Origin: Planctomycetota bacterium
GTDB lineage: Bacteria > Planctomycetota > Planctomycetia > Gemmatales > Gemmataceae
Assembly: GCA_016200155.1 (NCBI GenBank)
Contig: JACQFG010000167.1
Span: 1-6,986, forward strand
DNA length: 6,986 nt
Direction of reading: 5' to 3'
The position numbers were made by a program, and so were the translations under genes. The notes beneath the pieces are model-generated. The model saw only the letters and a program-made list of their open reading frames with translations. It was not told where the DNA came from and made no database searches. Of this stretch, positions 5,641-6,986 are shown one piece after another; the stretch's first letter is position 1; each line of letters opens with the position of its first letter.

Positions 5641-6882
5641 ATGCCTGATCCAGTGATTGCATACATCGCGCTGGGCAGCAATCTCGGCGACCGTCGGGCG
5701 ATGCTCGACGCCGCCATCGAACGGTTGCGCTTGCAGCCGGGCATCGAAGTGCTGCGCGTTTCATCCTATCACGAAACCGAGCCGGTCGGCGGGCCGGCGG
5801 GGCAGGGCAAGTATCTCAACGCGGCCGCGGAAGTGCGGACGACGCTCACCGCGCCGCAACTGCTCGGCGTGCTCCAGGCGATCGAGGCGCAGCTCGGCCG
5901 GGTTCGCGCGGAACGATTTGGGCCGCGCACCATCGATCTCGACGTGCTGTACTTCGGCAGCGAGATCATCTGCACACCGGAGCTGATGGTTCCTCATCCG
6001 CGCCTGCACGAGCGGACCTTTGTGCTCGAACCGCTCGTGGAATTGGCGCCTGCCATGGTCGATCCCATGCGCGGCAGCACGATCCAGGACCTGCTGCGCG
6101 AATTGCACCGCCCGCAGCAACCGCGGCGGGAGCTGGCGGGACAGAAGGCGGTGATCGTCGGCTCGTCGCGAGGAATCGGCAGCGCCATCGCCATTGCCCT
6201 GGCGGACGCCGGCGCGGACGTTTTTCTGCACGGCCGGGGCATGACCGAAGCGTTAGCACGCACCTCGATTGAATGCCAGTACAAGGACGTCAAGGTGCAT
6301 ACTCTGGATGGCGACCTGCGCAAGGACCTCGATTGCACCCATTTGATTTCCGAATCTTGGCGGCGGGCGCACGCCGTCGACATCTGGGTCCAATGCGCGG
6401 GAGCAGACATCTTGACCGGGGACGCGGCAATGTGGCCCTTTGACCGGAAGCTTGAAGAGTTGTGGCAAGTCGACGTTCGCGCCGGAATGCTGATGGCCCG
6501 ATACGTGGGCGAGCGCATGAAAAAACAAGGCCGAGGCGTGATCCTGACTATGGGCTGGGACCAGGCCGAGACCGGCATGGCGGGCGACAGCGGCCAACTC
6601 TTCGGCGCCGTCAAGGGAGCCGTGATGGCGTTCACGAAAAGCCTGGCGCTCGAACTTGCCCCGGAGGTCCGCGTCAACTGCCTGGCCCCCGGCTGGATCC
6701 GCACCGCCTGGGGCGAGCACGCCTCCGCCGCCTGGCAAGAGCGCGTCCTCGCCGAGACGCCGCTTGCACGCTGGGGCACTCCCGAAGACGTCGCGCAGGT
6801 GGCGCGCTGGCTCGTCTCGCCGGCGGCGCAGTTCATCACGGGTCAAATCATCCGCATCAACGGCGGCGCCGTGCGCGCTTGA
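5641..6882 (+). CDS. folK: HPPK (FolK) domain fused to a divergent short-chain dehydrogenase/reductase (SDR) domain
   Basis: One 413-aa frame carries two domains. Residues 5-155 are 6-hydroxymethyl-7,8-dihydropterin pyrophosphokinase, which transfers pyrophosphate from ATP to the pterin in folate synthesis: YIALGSNLGDR (7-17), RFGPRTIDLDVLYFG with metal ligands D99 and D101, and VPHPRLHERTFVLEPL. The length equals a free-standing HPPK (about 160 aa). Residues 165-413 are a complete SDR Rossmann domain: nucleotide motif GSSRGIG (174-180), CAG (252-254), K325, LAPEVRVNCLAPGWIRT, and the C-terminal FITGQIIRINGG. The active site is unusual: D278, W306 and F321 sit where Asn, Ser and Tyr are expected. 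FolM and PTR1 are SDRs that reduce pterins, so a pterin role is attractive but unproven. ATG 5641 lacks a clear Shine-Dalgarno; upstream GTG codons would translate the palindromic repeat and are disfavoured. Confidence 0.9.
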   Translation: MPDPVIAYIALGSNLGDRRAMLDAAIERLRLQPGIEVLRVSSYHETEPVGGPAGQGKYLNAAAEVRTTLTAPQLLGVLQAIEAQLGRVRAERFGPRTIDLDVLYFGSEIICTPELMVPHPRLHERTFVLEPLVELAPAMVDPMRGSTIQDLLRELHRPQQPRRELAGQKAVIVGSSRGIGSAIAIALADAGADVFLHGRGMTEALARTSIECQYKDVKVHTLDGDLRKDLDCTHLISESWRRAHAVDIWVQCAGADILTGDAAMWPFDRKLEELWQVDVRAGMLMARYVGERMKKQGRGVILTMGWDQAETGMAGDSGQLFGAVKGAVMAFTKSLALELAPEVRVNCLAPGWIRTAWGEHASAAWQERVLAETPLARWGTPEDVAQVARWLVSPAAQFITGQIIRINGGAVRA

Positions 6883-6910
6883 TCTTTCCTTGCGGACCGA
6901 GCCAGCCGCC

Positions 6911-6986
6911 GTAGGGACAAGCTGCTAGCTTGTCCCGGAAGTGCGCGGCAGCTTCCGCGAGTTCCGGGACAAGCTGGCAGCTTGTC
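6911..6986. repeat. REPIN-like palindromic doublet with GTAG head, cut by window end
   Basis: GTAG (6911-6914) is followed by the hairpin GGACAAGCT-GCT-AGCTTGTCC (6915-6935). The arm continues to 6940 and pairs with 6962-6986 at 24 of 25 positions; the second unit has its own GGGACAAGCT-GGC-AGCTTGTC hairpin and is truncated by the window end. The spacer (6941-6961) holds a small CGCGG/CCGCG stem with a 6-nt loop. It lies 28 nt after the FolK-SDR stop. Confidence 0.85.

Noticed and set aside
5641..6882. FolK-SDR as two genes joined by a sequencing error
   Set aside because: The frame is continuous with no stop, no internal Shine-Dalgarno plus start at the junction (6115-6140), and both domains are full length in the same frame. 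Assembly error cannot be excluded without reads.

Overview
The window is GC-rich bacterial chromosome with all recognisable genes on the + strand. Gene content points to Planctomycetota, probably a Gemmatales-like lineage: a WD40 protein with the helical C-terminal extension common in that phylum, a secreted DUF1080 (3-keto-disaccharide hydrolase) protein, a small secreted PDZ protein, an M81/MlrC-type metallopeptidase, and many short palindromic elements in and between genes. The taxonomic call is inference from family distribution; no marker gene is present.

Layout: 1-882 is the 3' part of a WD40 gene; 896-2440 an M81 metallopeptidase that may be co-transcribed with it (13-nt gap); 2490-2517 a sigma70-like promoter driving 2553-3161, an exported DUF1080 protein; 3162-3340 a non-coding gap with heptamer arrays forming a large fold-back; 3341-4354 an AAA+ ATPase of unknown role; 4408-5064 a secreted PDZ protein; 5136-5600 a Nudix hydrolase; 5641-6882 a FolK (HPPK) domain fused to an SDR domain; 6883-6986 the start of another palindromic element cut by the window end. 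The genes do not form one obvious pathway; FolK-SDR is the only one with a clear metabolic anchor (folate/pterin).

Two things stand out. First, three different elements (1784-1843, 5567-5630, 6911-6986) share one design: a GTGG or GTAG tetranucleotide, a hairpin with an 8-9 bp stem and a 3-nt loop, a spacer, then the same unit inverted. This is the plan of REP doublets (REPINs) mobilised by RAYT/TnpA_REP Y1 transposases, here in three sequence families within 7 kb. One lies in frame inside the metallopeptidase gene and adds 20 residues between its two domains; another supplies the last 11 codons and the stop codon of the Nudix gene. Second, the SDR half of the FolK fusion keeps the fold motifs and the catalytic Lys, but by motif alignment has Phe for the catalytic Tyr, Trp for the Ser and Asp for the Asn. 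It is either a non-catalytic cofactor-binding module or an enzyme with different chemistry, attached to a folate-pathway kinase.
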